This document shows positions 5,944 to 14,357 of a stretch of DNA of 33,701 bases, in pieces. The DNA is from Selenomonadaceae bacterium (GTDB lineage Bacteria; Bacillota; Negativicutes; Selenomonadales; Selenomonadaceae): contig JAFUYE010000085.1 in the NCBI GenBank assembly GCA_017470715.1, positions 1 through 33,701 of the forward strand. The letters run 5' to 3'. A model generated the notes under the pieces. It was not told the origin of the DNA. It saw nothing but the letters and a program-made list of their open reading frames with translations, and did no database searches. The stretch's first letter is position 1; every line of letters starts with the position of its first letter. The position numbers and the translations under genes are program-made.

Positions 5944-8595
5944 ATGGCACGCAAGAAAAAATTCAACTGGGGCAACTTCCCCGTCAAGCTCCTCAAGGCG
6001 ATTCTCTACAGCGACAAAACGTCGAAACGTCCGCCGTTCGACAGCGACGATGCCGATATGCTCGCGCCGTACATGCCGTATCCGAACGATTATTTTTTCA
6101 AGTATTACCGCGAAGAAATCGAAGACAATTTCCTTTGTGAAGTCGGGCGGCTCACTTCCGTCACTCGCGCACTCGAAGAAATGAATTACGGCGATTTTCA
6201 CGTCGGCGACCCCGCGAAGATGATGGCGACGCTCAAAAAAGCAACGTTGACGCCCGCAGTTATCAACGCCATTGAAGCGGAATTTCTTTCAATCGGCACG
6301 GATGACGATTTCAAATTCAAAACGAAATTTCCCAAACCCGCGACAATCGACCTGCAAAAAAGTTCCGGCGACGAGGCAAATGTTTCACTCCGCACGTATC
6401 AGGAACGCGCCGTGCTTGACATGCGGAAACATTTTGTCGACGAAAATAAACGCGCAGGAATTCTGCAAATGCCGACGGGTTCAGGCAAAACTTTGACGGC
6501 GGTTTACTTCCTGCTGACGGAAATGACTGCTCGCGGTTACCAAATTATTTGGCTGGCACATCGCTCAATGCTTATCGAACAGGCGGCGAACGTTTTCTAC
6601 AAATTCGCCCCGCTGGTCAAGAAAAATACCGACTTCACGCCGCCGAAAAAATTCAACATGATTTGCGTGTCAAGCGACCACTGCAATTCGTCAATGATTA
6701 ATCGCAAAGACAATCTTGTTGTGTCAATGGTGCCGAGCCTCTATTACAACAAACGTCGTCTGCGCTCCGTCCTGCAGGACAAAGTTATAATCGTCGTCGA
6801 CGAAGCACATCACACGGTTGCGCCGACTTACCGCACGATTATCGAAACGATTCGCAAATTCCGCCCCGACGCAAAACTTTTGGGCTTGACGGCGACACCG
6901 ATTCGCGGCACCGAAAAAGAGACGAAAACGCTTTGGAAAATTTACGAGAGCGACAAGCCCGTATTTGAACTGACGATGAATCAGCTGATTAGTTCCGGCA
7001 CGTTGGCGAAACCGATTCCCAAAACGATTGAAACGAACGTCGACATTGAAACGATTATCGACGAAAAAGAAATTGCGCACATTCAGCGTATGCACGAAAT
7101 GCCCGAAAGTCTCATCAACAAAATCGCCCGCACGAACGTCCGCAATGATTTAATCGTCGACGAATATGTCAGGCACGCCGACAAATACGGCAAGACGATA
7201 ATTTTCGCGCTGAACGGAATTCACTGCATGGCACTTGACGAAGCCTTGAGAGCACGCGGAATCAAAAGCGGATTCGTCTACACGCTCAACAAGGACAACG
7301 CCTCGACGATTGAACGTTTCCGCGACAACAATCACCCCGATCATATCGACGTTTTAATTAACATCAACATGTTGACCGAAGGCAGCGACATTCCCGACAT
7401 TCAAACGGTTTTTCTGACGCGCCCGACATCAAGCGACGTGCTGTTAATGCAAATGGTTGGTCGCGGCATGAGAGGCGTTGACGCAGGCGGTACCGAAACC
7501 GTCAATATCGTCGACTTTTGCGACAAGTGGTCGGACATTACCCGCTGGTTCAATCCGAAACTTTTATTCCCCGACGACGGCGGTGTAATTGACCCGATTG
7601 AAAAGCCGACTTATGAACGCGTCGAGTACACGCTTTGGCCTTGGGATTTGATTCGTGCCGTCATGCGCGGGATAACTTACAAAGGCGCGCAGGTTGTCAA
7701 GACCGATACTGTTTTGCCGAGCGGCTGGTTCAACATCACCGACGCAGAAGGCAACGACGAACAGATTTTGATTTTCGATAATCAGCTTGACGGTTACAAA
7801 AAACTTTTCGAGGACGTGAAATATATCGCCGACAATCTCAACGATAACAATTTCGACGCACGCCAACTCCTGCTTGCTTACTTCAGCAATTTGGGCGTCA
7901 TGCCGCTTGAAGACGATCTGCGCGACATTGTGACGTTCTTCCGCAACGAAAACACGTTCCCCGAAATTCAAACCTTCGACGAACGCGACAAAATCGACCC
8001 GTACAAAGTTGCCAACGGCTTGAAAAACAAAACTCAAACGTTCATGGCGACGCTCAACCAAATCAAAAACATTTACGGCGAACATCGCGAAATGATTGAC
8101 AATCTTTACGGCGGCTACGAAATTTATCAAGACAAAGTCGTCAACTTCATGCAGTACCCGAACGGCGTTGCTCCGCTGGGCACGGTGATTGAGGAAGCCG
8201 AAAAAGAATTTTATCCTCTGTCGCCGCAACCGATTCCCGATTCGCTTGATAAACTTTTGGACGAAGTTGTCCGCGAACAAATTGCAAACCTCGGCAGCAA
8301 TTTCGTCAGGCCGTCGGTTTATTGGACGGACAAAGCTTATCGCAGTTACTTCGCGACGTACAATTATCGTGAGACGCGGGAAAAAGATTTCATCATGGTC
8401 AACAGAATTCTCAATTCGGCAAGCGTGCCGCGTGAAGTGCTCAAATTCCTGCTGTATCATGAATGCCTGCATCAGCGTTCGGCGAAACACGGCGTCGAGT
8501 TCCGCGAACTTGAGGCGCGTTATCCGAACTTCCACGACTGCGAAAACTTTTTGGACAGAACTTTTCCGGATTTCGTCAGTGACGCGGCAAGATGA
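5944..8595 (+). CDS. Superfamily 2 DEAD/DEAH helicase with C-terminal HExxH metallopeptidase-like domain
   Basis: An 883-residue protein. The helicase core shows a Q/R-TYQ lead-in (SLRTYQERAV), Walker A MPTGSGKT (176-183), DEAH (286-289), LLGLTATPIRG, and the C-terminal RecA-like domain with TEGSDIPDI and motif VI MQMVGRGMRG. Residues about 560-780 are a long unassigned helical region. Near the C-terminus YHECLHQRSAKHG contains HECLH (839-843) followed by a histidine eight residues after it and a Glu further on, as in zincin peptidases of the SprT/WLM kind. It would act on nucleic acid in the cytoplasm, perhaps also cleaving bound protein; this is inferred from motifs. GGAGGT lies 7-8 bases before ATG 5944. 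A terminator follows, and the next gene is convergent. Confidence 0.85.
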   Translation: MARKKKFNWGNFPVKLLKAILYSDKTSKRPPFDSDDADMLAPYMPYPNDYFFKYYREEIEDNFLCEVGRLTSVTRALEEMNYGDFHVGDPAKMMATLKKATLTPAVINAIEAEFLSIGTDDDFKFKTKFPKPATIDLQKSSGDEANVSLRTYQERAVLDMRKHFVDENKRAGILQMPTGSGKTLTAVYFLLTEMTARGYQIIWLAHRSMLIEQAANVFYKFAPLVKKNTDFTPPKKFNMICVSSDHCNSSMINRKDNLVVSMVPSLYYNKRRLRSVLQDKVIIVVDEAHHTVAPTYRTIIETIRKFRPDAKLLGLTATPIRGTEKETKTLWKIYESDKPVFELTMNQLISSGTLAKPIPKTIETNVDIETIIDEKEIAHIQRMHEMPESLINKIARTNVRNDLIVDEYVRHADKYGKTIIFALNGIHCMALDEALRARGIKSGFVYTLNKDNASTIERFRDNNHPDHIDVLININMLTEGSDIPDIQTVFLTRPTSSDVLLMQMVGRGMRGVDAGGTETVNIVDFCDKWSDITRWFNPKLLFPDDGGVIDPIEKPTYERVEYTLWPWDLIRAVMRGITYKGAQVVKTDTVLPSGWFNITDAEGNDEQILIFDNQLDGYKKLFEDVKYIADNLNDNNFDARQLLLAYFSNLGVMPLEDDLRDIVTFFRNENTFPEIQTFDERDKIDPYKVANGLKNKTQTFMATLNQIKNIYGEHREMIDNLYGGYEIYQDKVVNFMQYPNGVAPLGTVIEEAEKEFYPLSPQPIPDSLDKLLDEVVREQIANLGSNFVRPSVYWTDKAYRSYFATYNYRETREKDFIMVNRILNSASVPREVLKFLLYHECLHQRSAKHGVEFRELEARYPNFHDCENFLDRTFPDFVSDAAR

Positions 8596-8624
8596 GCTTT
8601 GAGCTTTGAGCTTTTAGCTTTCAG
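8594..8624 (+). repeat. AGCTTT word repeat after the helicase gene
   Basis: Four imperfect tandem copies of the word (T)GAGCTTT/TAGCTTT lie directly at the stop codon of the helicase gene. The same word family recurs at 22283-22363 between sdhC and sdhA, with its inverted partner there. Confidence 0.6.
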
Positions 8625-8641
8625 GAACGGCAAAAAAAATC

Positions 8642-8669
8642 AGCCTCCGACATGCGCGGGGGCTTTTTT
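8642..8669 (+). terminator. Terminator of the helicase-peptidase gene
   Basis: AGCCTCC (8642-8648) pairs with GGGGGCT (8658-8664), one G-U pair included, with a 9-base loop, followed by a run of T. It lies just before the stop codon of the convergent DUF499 gene. Confidence 0.7.
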
Positions 8670-8676
8670 GTTTGCG

Positions 8677-11412
8677 TCAATCAAAACGAAAATCCGTTAC
8701 TTCAGATTCGCGGCAAGCGTTTTCGACAAGTTCTTGATAATCTTTCGGCACGCCGTCGGGCACGGAAATTTTAACCGATAACTTAATCGACGCTTGAGAG
8801 TTCGGCAAGTTCGTCAAAACATTTACGATTTCCCGTGCACAAGTTTTGATTTCTTTAACGTAATAGGTAGATGAAAGTTGCTTGTTCAGCGAAAAATTTT
8901 TCGGCAACGGATTGGCTTTGACTTCGGGTTGTTCGTCGACAATTTCGGGTTCGGGCGGCTGAATAATTTCTTCGGGTTGCGGTTCGGGTTGCGGCTCAGG
9001 TTCGACGGGTGATTTTTTCGCGTCGATAAATTTCTGCGCGGCTTCGGCTTTAATCAAAATTTTTTCGTCGTCGACCGTCGCGTTGACTTCGCCGAATTGC
9101 AGATTGGAAAGATTTTTGTCGTCCGCCAAACCGAAGACTTTATCTTTCACGCCGCTCCGAATTGCATTAATCAAAACATTTTTATCGACAGGACGCGGCA
9201 TGTAATAAAATTTCGTGCAGTACTCCCAAACCTGCTTGACGTTGACGCAATCCAACTTCAAATTGTCGAGTTGTTGTTTGAGCGCGTTGCCGCCCAAACC
9301 GGTCAACAACAATTCGTTTTGAGTAAAATATTTCCACGCCGCCGAAATGTTGTCTTCGTTCGCGCAGGAAATTTCCGCAGATTCAAGCGGCAGTTGTATA
9401 TTCAGCGTGTCATCCGAATCGGGATAAATCAATCGGCAATATGTCTGCGAAATTTTTGCGGCAAAAGTTTTCGTCGCTGCGGCACGGTTATTTTCCGCGT
9501 CTTTGAGCTGGGCTCTGTCGGTGTTTATTCTGTCGATTTCGTTTAAAACGTCCGTCCACGCTTTGAAGTCGCGCACGGCAGTTTTCAAGTCGTCAATTTT
9601 TTTCGCGTCCGCCGCAAGGAACAGCAACATATTTTTACATTCCCGATGCGTCGTCCCGCGTTCGTCCAAAAATTTTCGGGCAACTTCAGCCGCGTCCGAA
9701 GAATTTTTCGGCGACAAAATTATCAACCGCGCAGTCGCTTCGTCGGGCACGTCCGCAGGATTTTTCGGACAAACATAAACCGCTTTGAAATTGTCGTGTT
9801 GCCATTTGCGAAGTCGGTTTTCAATCTCGGTAAAAATTTCCGCGTCCGAATATTTTTCGCGTTTGTCGTCAACCATCTTGCGCAATGTCGCCGTGACGCC
9901 AAACCAATATTTTGTTTCCTTCGCGTACAGATAATAAAGATTCGTCCGCAGTTTCGACAACGCGTCGTTGTACACGGCGATATTGTCAATGTCTTTCGGC
10001 TGAATCGTGCACAGATGAATTTCGTTTTCGTCGACCGCCTGATTGACGCCGTCGCGGCTGACCGGAGCCGTTGCCATAAAAATCGAACGCGAAAGTTTCC
10101 GTGCCGCGTGCAATCTGTCGAAACGCAAATTCTGACGCTCAAGTTCGCGAGACTTAGAATTGTCGCCGTCAATTTCCGAAGTAACTATCGTGTCCCAATG
10201 CCCCATGAGTAAATTTGCAATTTCCGAATGAACTTCCGGCGCGTCCAACGGCATATCGCACGGCATTATCATTGTCGAACGGTCGCCGCGTTGCCACAGG
10301 TTGTAAATGACTTTTGCCATCAAGCGCAAAATGCCGCGTGTCCGTTGAAAATTTTCAAGGTTCGTCCACTTTTCGTAGAAGAAATCAAAAAGTTTCGGGT
10401 GTATCGGGTAGCACGACAGCAATTTTGCTTTGTAATCGGTTTGATAACTGCCGTAGGGAAAATCGGTTTTGTTTTCGACGTACATGCGATAAAACGCCGA
10501 ACAAACCTGTTCGCGCTTGTCTTCGTCACATTTGCTGAACAGGCGGCGACGAACAATTTCGTAGCCTTCTTCGCTTGAAACGGTTCGCCAAACAAATTGC
10601 ATGCGTCCGAAATATCTTTCGACCTGATCGCAAATTTGCTTGCTCAACGCGTCGCGACCGATTTCAACTTCGGATTCGGGAATTGACGCGACGACAACAG
10701 TATTCGGACTTGAATTCGCCGCCTCGGTCAATTCCTGAATAAAACTCAACAGGTTGCCGAACGTGCCGCCGTCGGTTATTTCGCCCGAACTTAATTTGCG
10801 TCCGTAGGCAACAATCTCGTCAATCAAAATCAGACACGCGCCCGCCTCGTCGAAAATTTTTTGGAGCAACTGTACACCGGGTGAAGTCTTTTGCTCGTCG
10901 TTTTCGCGAATCATTTCGTAAAGTTCCGGCTTGCCCGTCGAGTGTGCCAACTGTGCCGCAAGTTCGCCCCAAAGCGTCGACTTCAACGGATTCGACCACG
11001 TGCCGACAAAAACCGCCGTGTGGACTTTCGGCAACGTCGCAATGTTCGCCGCTTTCAAAACTTCACGGACAACAGGGGAATTTTCCGCCGTGACTTTGCC
11101 GCCGAACAAATGATAAAGCGCAAGCAAGCTGTGAGTTTTGCCGCCGCCGAATGCCGTTTTTAATTGGATGACGGGTTCGCCGTTGCCGTTCGTCACACGC
11201 TTTAAAATTTCTGCCAAAAGATTTTTCAGCCCGTCGGTCAGATACGTTCGCGAAAAAAATTCCACGGGCTCCGTGTATTCGGGACGACCTTTTTTCTCGA
11301 AGACAACGCTTGCCAAATTAACCGCCCACTCGGCTTGACTGTATTCGCCGCCGGTAACGTCGGGGTGCGGTGTCATCACACTTCGCCACGACGGTAAAAA
11401 ATTTTCGTTCAT
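8677..11412 (-). CDS. DUF499 family ATPase
   Basis: A 911-residue protein with Walker A AFGGGKTHS (about 88-95), Walker B LILIDE (194-199), and the N-terminal blocks (PSWR, FFSRTYLT) I associate with DUF499 (COG1483-type) P-loop ATPases. BREX BrxC/PglY proteins are related P-loop ATPases. A Pro/Glu linker (PEPQPEPQPEE, near 805-815) separates a C-terminal domain of about 80 residues. DUF499 genes are commonly found beside DUF1156 methyltransferases and helicases in predicted defence loci; the molecular role is not established. It is the last gene of the minus-strand operon, starting 13 bases after the methyltransferase stop. GGAGG sits 7 bases before ATG 11412. Confidence 0.85.
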   Translation of the reverse strand: MNENFLPSWRSVMTPHPDVTGGEYSQAEWAVNLASVVFEKKGRPEYTEPVEFFSRTYLTDGLKNLLAEILKRVTNGNGEPVIQLKTAFGGGKTHSLLALYHLFGGKVTAENSPVVREVLKAANIATLPKVHTAVFVGTWSNPLKSTLWGELAAQLAHSTGKPELYEMIRENDEQKTSPGVQLLQKIFDEAGACLILIDEIVAYGRKLSSGEITDGGTFGNLLSFIQELTEAANSSPNTVVVASIPESEVEIGRDALSKQICDQVERYFGRMQFVWRTVSSEEGYEIVRRRLFSKCDEDKREQVCSAFYRMYVENKTDFPYGSYQTDYKAKLLSCYPIHPKLFDFFYEKWTNLENFQRTRGILRLMAKVIYNLWQRGDRSTMIMPCDMPLDAPEVHSEIANLLMGHWDTIVTSEIDGDNSKSRELERQNLRFDRLHAARKLSRSIFMATAPVSRDGVNQAVDENEIHLCTIQPKDIDNIAVYNDALSKLRTNLYYLYAKETKYWFGVTATLRKMVDDKREKYSDAEIFTEIENRLRKWQHDNFKAVYVCPKNPADVPDEATARLIILSPKNSSDAAEVARKFLDERGTTHRECKNMLLFLAADAKKIDDLKTAVRDFKAWTDVLNEIDRINTDRAQLKDAENNRAAATKTFAAKISQTYCRLIYPDSDDTLNIQLPLESAEISCANEDNISAAWKYFTQNELLLTGLGGNALKQQLDNLKLDCVNVKQVWEYCTKFYYMPRPVDKNVLINAIRSGVKDKVFGLADDKNLSNLQFGEVNATVDDEKILIKAEAAQKFIDAKKSPVEPEPQPEPQPEEIIQPPEPEIVDEQPEVKANPLPKNFSLNKQLSSTYYVKEIKTCAREIVNVLTNLPNSQASIKLSVKISVPDGVPKDYQELVENACRESEVTDFRFD

Positions 11413-11425
11413 GTTGTCGCCTCCG

Positions 11426-14128
11426 TTAAAAATCGAAACTCTGTTGACCTTTGGATTCGTCGACAGGTTTTTTCTGCGAAAAATCTGCGCGGGATTTCAA
11501 AATGTCTTGCCACTCCGAAACAAGCTCGTTGTAGCCCGTCGCTTCCTTCGCGTTTCTGTTTTCGAGGAAGTTGTAAAGCCAGTACGCCAAATTTTTCAGG
11601 CTTTCAAGATCGCCGTCGAACGCCGCAAGCAATTCGCCGCAACCGTCAATGCCCAGCTTTTTGAAAACCAAAATCGCCGATTGCACCCAAAGCCAAGCAC
11701 AATTTCCGTCGACCAAAGTTTTCAGCCAATCGCGATTGAGTTGCTTGTTTTCGTCGAGTAACGGCATTTCGTCACGGTCGCGCAACCGAACTTCGCCTTT
11801 GCCCGAAATCACCGCGCCGATTCGATTCAGGGCGTCGACCGAAACATTTTTCGCACGCGTCAAAACGTCAGCCTCGCCGAACGGAATATCGTTAAAGCCG
11901 TCCTGCATGAACAGCTTGACGCAAACTTGACTTGCCGCGTCGAGTTGATTGATTTGCTTGTTGATGAATTCGTCGACCTCGCGGTTGATTATCGCCAGTG
12001 CGTCGCGAATTGTTACGGGCGTGTCGGTCATGTCCGCGATTTTGTCGTAGCGCGAATAAACCGCGATACCCGGTCCGATTGCCGCTTGTGCCATGTCGAC
12101 GGGCGCGATTGTCGCTTTGGTCAACTCGGTAAGCGCGGCGCGAAGTTCGTCCTTGAGCGTGACCAGAAAATCTTTTTTGCTCAGGAATTTATTTTCGGGC
12201 GGACGTTTGCGGCACACCAAAACAATCGACGACGCCAACGCATTTGATTCGTGTGAACGCATTCGACTTTTCATTTCGGTACGCATTGGCCAAGTGCCCG
12301 TGATTTGAAAACCTGCGCGGATAATTGCGTTTAACATTGTTTCCCAGCCCGTCGACGTGCCGTCAACCGAATCTTTTTGTTTGAAGGCGTAATAAATCGT
12401 TACGGGAAAATCTTCGCGGGCAATGTCGTAAATATTTTTCAACGCAACCGACATGCCGTCCTCGAAAAAATTTTTCGCCGCTGATTGGTCGCCGTTGTGT
12501 CGCGCAGGTTCGGCAATGAGTTCAGAATTTTTGTCGACGCCGCGTCCGAAAAGTTGAGGATAAATTCCGTTCAGCGAACGACGCATCCACACATAAAAAA
12601 AATCCGATAAGTTCGCGTAACCGATGTTGTCGTAATACGGCGGGTCACTCGAAACGATTACCGGTTTATCAAACGAAAATTTTTCTGTCGCGCTGTGTTG
12701 ATTGACTTCGCCGACAATCTTCGCGGGAGAAATTTTTACGGCTCTATAAATCCAGTCAATCATGTTATCAAAACAGCCGCTTGAACTGCTAAACGGATTA
12801 GCTTCCGCATAATCCCACGTCATGTTAATTGATTGACGCCCAAATATATGTACAGGTATATCGCGTGTGCTGTGCCATAAGCAAATTGCGTTTCCATAAT
12901 CAGCCAACTTGTCAACCAAAAAAGACAGGTACACTGCGATGGCGTCGGAATAATTTTTGTCGCCGCCGTCGTCGATAACCTGTCGTTGAATTTCGGGGAT
13001 TAAATCGCTGAACGTCGTCAAGGCAGTAAGTTGCCGATTGGTGAATAAGTCCGAAAATTTTTCCATGCCGTAAGGCGGAGTCGTTAAATATCGCGGTGAG
13101 TAACCAATTTTTTCTTCGGGATAATCGTCGGGCTTATCAACGTCGGCAATTCGTTCGTGAGTTTCGTCGGGCGCAAGATAAATTCTGCCGTTCTTACCTT
13201 CGGCGACAATCGCCATAAGTTGGGCGGACATGTTGCCGGCTTTTGCCTGTTCGCGGACGTGAGCAAGCGCGTTGTTCGTGCCGCAAAAAAGACAGCGTGC
13301 GCCGTTGCGATTGACTGTGCCGTCCTGCGGTGTACCTTCGCGACGGATTTCAAATTTGATTTTGTCGCCGTCGATAATCGGTTCGACGAAAACATTTTGC
13401 TTGGTCGAGAGCTTGAACGAATGAACGAGCGGCATACGGTGCCCGCAAGCCGGATTGGAGCACGGGACAGTACGAGCCCACAGCCACGCGATAACGGTTT
13501 TGCCGTCAATCTTCGGATAGAGTTCGCCGATTTCGCCGGCGGCTTTGGACTTCAAAAGTTTGCCGTAATACAAAATGTCTTCGGCGAGACCTTCGGCACC
13601 TTGATAACCGCCGACAAGTTTGTTTGAATTCGGATTGACGGGCGGACGATTTTTAAACTGCGCGGGAAGTTCAATCATGGCTTTGTTAATCATGACGGCG
13701 ACGGGATTCAAATCGGACGCGAACGCCTTCAAGCCGAGCCGTTGAGCTTCAAGCGGTATGGTTCCGCCGCCTGCGAACGGGTCGAAAACTGCGGGCAAAT
13801 CTTCACCGACAGAATTTTTAATTTCCTTGAGAGCCTGAGCAAAAATTTGTTCGTCACCGCTGTTCTCCCACTTGACTAGCTTGCCGATAAAATTAAACAG
13901 TCGTTGACGTTCGGCGTCCTGCTTTTCGGGCGTCGGGAATTTTTCGGGATGTTCGGACGGGTCGTCGACGAGTGACGCGAAAAGTACCGCCCGCGCAGTT
14001 GCCAACGGACGGCGTGCCCACCACAGGTGAAGTGTCGACGGGTGCCCGTGACGGATAGATTTTTCCCGCGCAGATTCGGCGTTAATCACGTCGAGCGGGA
14101 TTGCCACTTCGATAAGTTTTTTCTTCAG
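11426..14128 (-). CDS. DUF1156 DNA methyltransferase with zinc ribbon
   Basis: An amino-methyltransferase of about 900 residues (adenine-N6 or cytosine-N4). The N-terminus contains SIRHGHPSTLHLWWARRPL, typical of DUF1156. The SAM-binding motif is DPFAGGGTIPLEAQRLG with SDLNPVA following. A zinc ribbon is seen as CSNPACGH and CLFCGTN. The catalytic motif is SSDPPYYDNIGYANLSDFFY. The family usually begins KKKLIEVAxPL; here that stretch lies upstream of the first standard start (GTG 14107). A CTG at 14126-14128, nine bases after AAGGAG (14138-14143), fits better and is used here; GTG 14107 is the conservative alternative. It is third in the operon after the small membrane protein, whose stop codon overlaps the ribosome site. 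The likely role is modification of host DNA in a defence system. Confidence 0.88.
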   Translation of the reverse strand: MKKKLIEVAIPLDVINAESAREKSIRHGHPSTLHLWWARRPLATARAVLFASLVDDPSEHPEKFPTPEKQDAERQRLFNFIGKLVKWENSGDEQIFAQALKEIKNSVGEDLPAVFDPFAGGGTIPLEAQRLGLKAFASDLNPVAVMINKAMIELPAQFKNRPPVNPNSNKLVGGYQGAEGLAEDILYYGKLLKSKAAGEIGELYPKIDGKTVIAWLWARTVPCSNPACGHRMPLVHSFKLSTKQNVFVEPIIDGDKIKFEIRREGTPQDGTVNRNGARCLFCGTNNALAHVREQAKAGNMSAQLMAIVAEGKNGRIYLAPDETHERIADVDKPDDYPEEKIGYSPRYLTTPPYGMEKFSDLFTNRQLTALTTFSDLIPEIQRQVIDDGGDKNYSDAIAVYLSFLVDKLADYGNAICLWHSTRDIPVHIFGRQSINMTWDYAEANPFSSSSGCFDNMIDWIYRAVKISPAKIVGEVNQHSATEKFSFDKPVIVSSDPPYYDNIGYANLSDFFYVWMRRSLNGIYPQLFGRGVDKNSELIAEPARHNGDQSAAKNFFEDGMSVALKNIYDIAREDFPVTIYYAFKQKDSVDGTSTGWETMLNAIIRAGFQITGTWPMRTEMKSRMRSHESNALASSIVLVCRKRPPENKFLSKKDFLVTLKDELRAALTELTKATIAPVDMAQAAIGPGIAVYSRYDKIADMTDTPVTIRDALAIINREVDEFINKQINQLDAASQVCVKLFMQDGFNDIPFGEADVLTRAKNVSVDALNRIGAVISGKGEVRLRDRDEMPLLDENKQLNRDWLKTLVDGNCAWLWVQSAILVFKKLGIDGCGELLAAFDGDLESLKNLAYWLYNFLENRNAKEATGYNELVSEWQDILKSRADFSQKKPVDESKGQQSFDF

Positions 14129-14142
14129 CGTAACCAGCTCCT

Positions 14143-14352
14143 TTATGGATTAAGTGCAAGATAAGTTATCGTGGTGACGATTGCGCTGACGATAGCCGAC
14201 TGCATGATTCCGTTGCGAAATCTCAAGCGGCGAATTTCATTTTGCAACTCAATGACGGATTCGCGAGTTTTCGGCGGTGAAGTGTCAAGCTTGGCGGACA
14301 ACTTGTCGATTTTGTTTTCGAGCCTGTCAATACGTTTGTTGATGTCATACAT
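14143..14352 (-). CDS. Small coiled-coil protein with C-terminal membrane helix
   Basis: A 69-residue protein. Residues 1-45 are a charged heptad-like coiled coil (DINKRIDRLENKIDKLSAKL, then ESVIELQNEIRRLRF). Residues about 49-66 (MQSAIVSAIVTTITYLAL) form one hydrophobic helix at the C-terminus, suggesting a tail-anchored membrane peptide that oligomerises. ATG 14352 is preferred over a GTG at 14361 because AGAGGTG (14359-14365), overlapping the helicase stop, is six bases away. It lies between the helicase and the methyltransferase, each junction tightly coupled, so it belongs to the operon. I know no family; phage holin-like or effector-like roles are guesses. Confidence 0.7.
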   Translation of the reverse strand: MYDINKRIDRLENKIDKLSAKLDTSPPKTRESVIELQNEIRRLRFRNGIMQSAIVSAIVTTITYLALNP

Positions 14353-14357
14353 ATCAA

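Noticed and set aside
13157-13627. Plus-strand frame opposite the DUF1156 methyltransferase
   Set aside because: Antisense to the zinc-ribbon region of a well-supported gene, with no ribosome site or domain.
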